From: UBA2561 sp964577275
Lineage (GTDB): Bacteria; Bacteroidota; Bacteroidia; Cytophagales; Thermoflexibacteraceae
DNA: 53,064 bases
Assembly (NCBI GenBank): GCA_964577275.1
Contig: CAZNYR010000013.1
Coordinates: 1-53,064, forward strand
Direction of reading: 5' to 3'
The first letter of the stretch is position 1, and each line of letters starts with the position of its first letter. A model generated the notes under the pieces. That model worked only from the letters and a program-made list of their open reading frames with translations. It did no database searches and was not told the origin of the DNA. Made by a program: the position numbers and the translations under genes. Shown piece by piece: positions 53,007 to 53,064 of the stretch.

Positions 53007-53064
53007 GGTTTGGTAGTTCAGTTGGTTAGAATACATGCCTGTCACGCATGGGGTCGCGGGTTCG
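53007..53064 (+). tRNA. tRNA-Asp (GTC), 5' part
   Basis: Acceptor 5' strand GGTTTGG, then T8 A9, a D-arm with stem GTTC/GAAT, anticodon stem CATGC/GCATG around CTGTCAC with anticodon GTC, a variable loop and the first half of the T-arm (GCGGGTTCG). The window ends in the T-loop. Confidence 0.93.

Noticed and set aside
1..53064. Insertion sequences, prophage or integrative element
   Set aside because: No transposase, integrase, phage structural or conjugation gene was found in any frame; the two tRNAs show no adjacent integrase or direct repeat.

Overview
The window looks like a draft-assembly scaffold from a Bacteroidota bacterium, probably in or near the order Cytophagales. Evidence: a SusC/SusD pair and several TonB-dependent receptors with N-terminal carboxypeptidase-regulatory-like domains, DUF4249 and DUF4292 lipoproteins, promoters of the TTG-N19/20-TAnnTTTG type, a type B succinate dehydrogenase, Bat-operon genes, and almost no Shine-Dalgarno sequences. 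Genus and species cannot be read from the sequence. Five runs of ten N (6523-6532, 35621-35630, 39874-39883, 41423-41432, 45055-45064) are scaffold gaps of arbitrary size. Each interrupts a real gene, so the apparent frameshifts there are assembly effects.

Layout. 1-6000 is accessory-looking: a tRNA 3' end, a YeiB/DUF418 membrane protein, a lipoprotein gene broken at a 9-G tract, and two tandem double-barrel outer-membrane protein genes that share an exact 870-bp 3' repeat. 6000-10400 has a VWA protein, Maf, and an operon of lipoprotein, ECF sigma factor and an anti-sigma protein that seems to span both membranes. 10700-15400 has an orphan XRE regulator, a TonB receptor/DUF4249 pair and a small membrane protein. 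15600-21300 is housekeeping: bifunctional nuclease, DUF4292 lipoprotein, a partial Bat locus and dnaA. 21400-25900 is an isolated susD/susC pair. 26300-33000 holds an ABC1-type kinase, divergent alkane hydroxylase alkB, a large membrane protein, a secreted endonuclease and a sodium symporter. 33100-37100 is sdhCAB with its own promoter and terminator. 37300-42400 has a phosphopantetheinyl transferase, a GluR0-like ligand-gated potassium channel and a three-gene envelope cluster ending in an OmpA protein. 42400-53064 has a lysine-ketoglutarate-reductase-like enzyme, another TonB receptor, FtsE, a c-type cytochrome lipoprotein, thyA, a TviB-type UDP-sugar dehydrogenase, an FKBP lipoprotein, a possible outer-membrane protein and the 5' part of tRNA-Asp.

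The strongest unexplained signal is a dispersed intergenic element: a palindromic core (YTGAWNATCAR) usually followed by TAAGTTA, found at more than a dozen intergenic sites. Four copies can be aligned without gaps over about 45-83 nt at roughly 75-80% identity. No CRISPR array, transposase, prophage or complete rRNA gene was seen.
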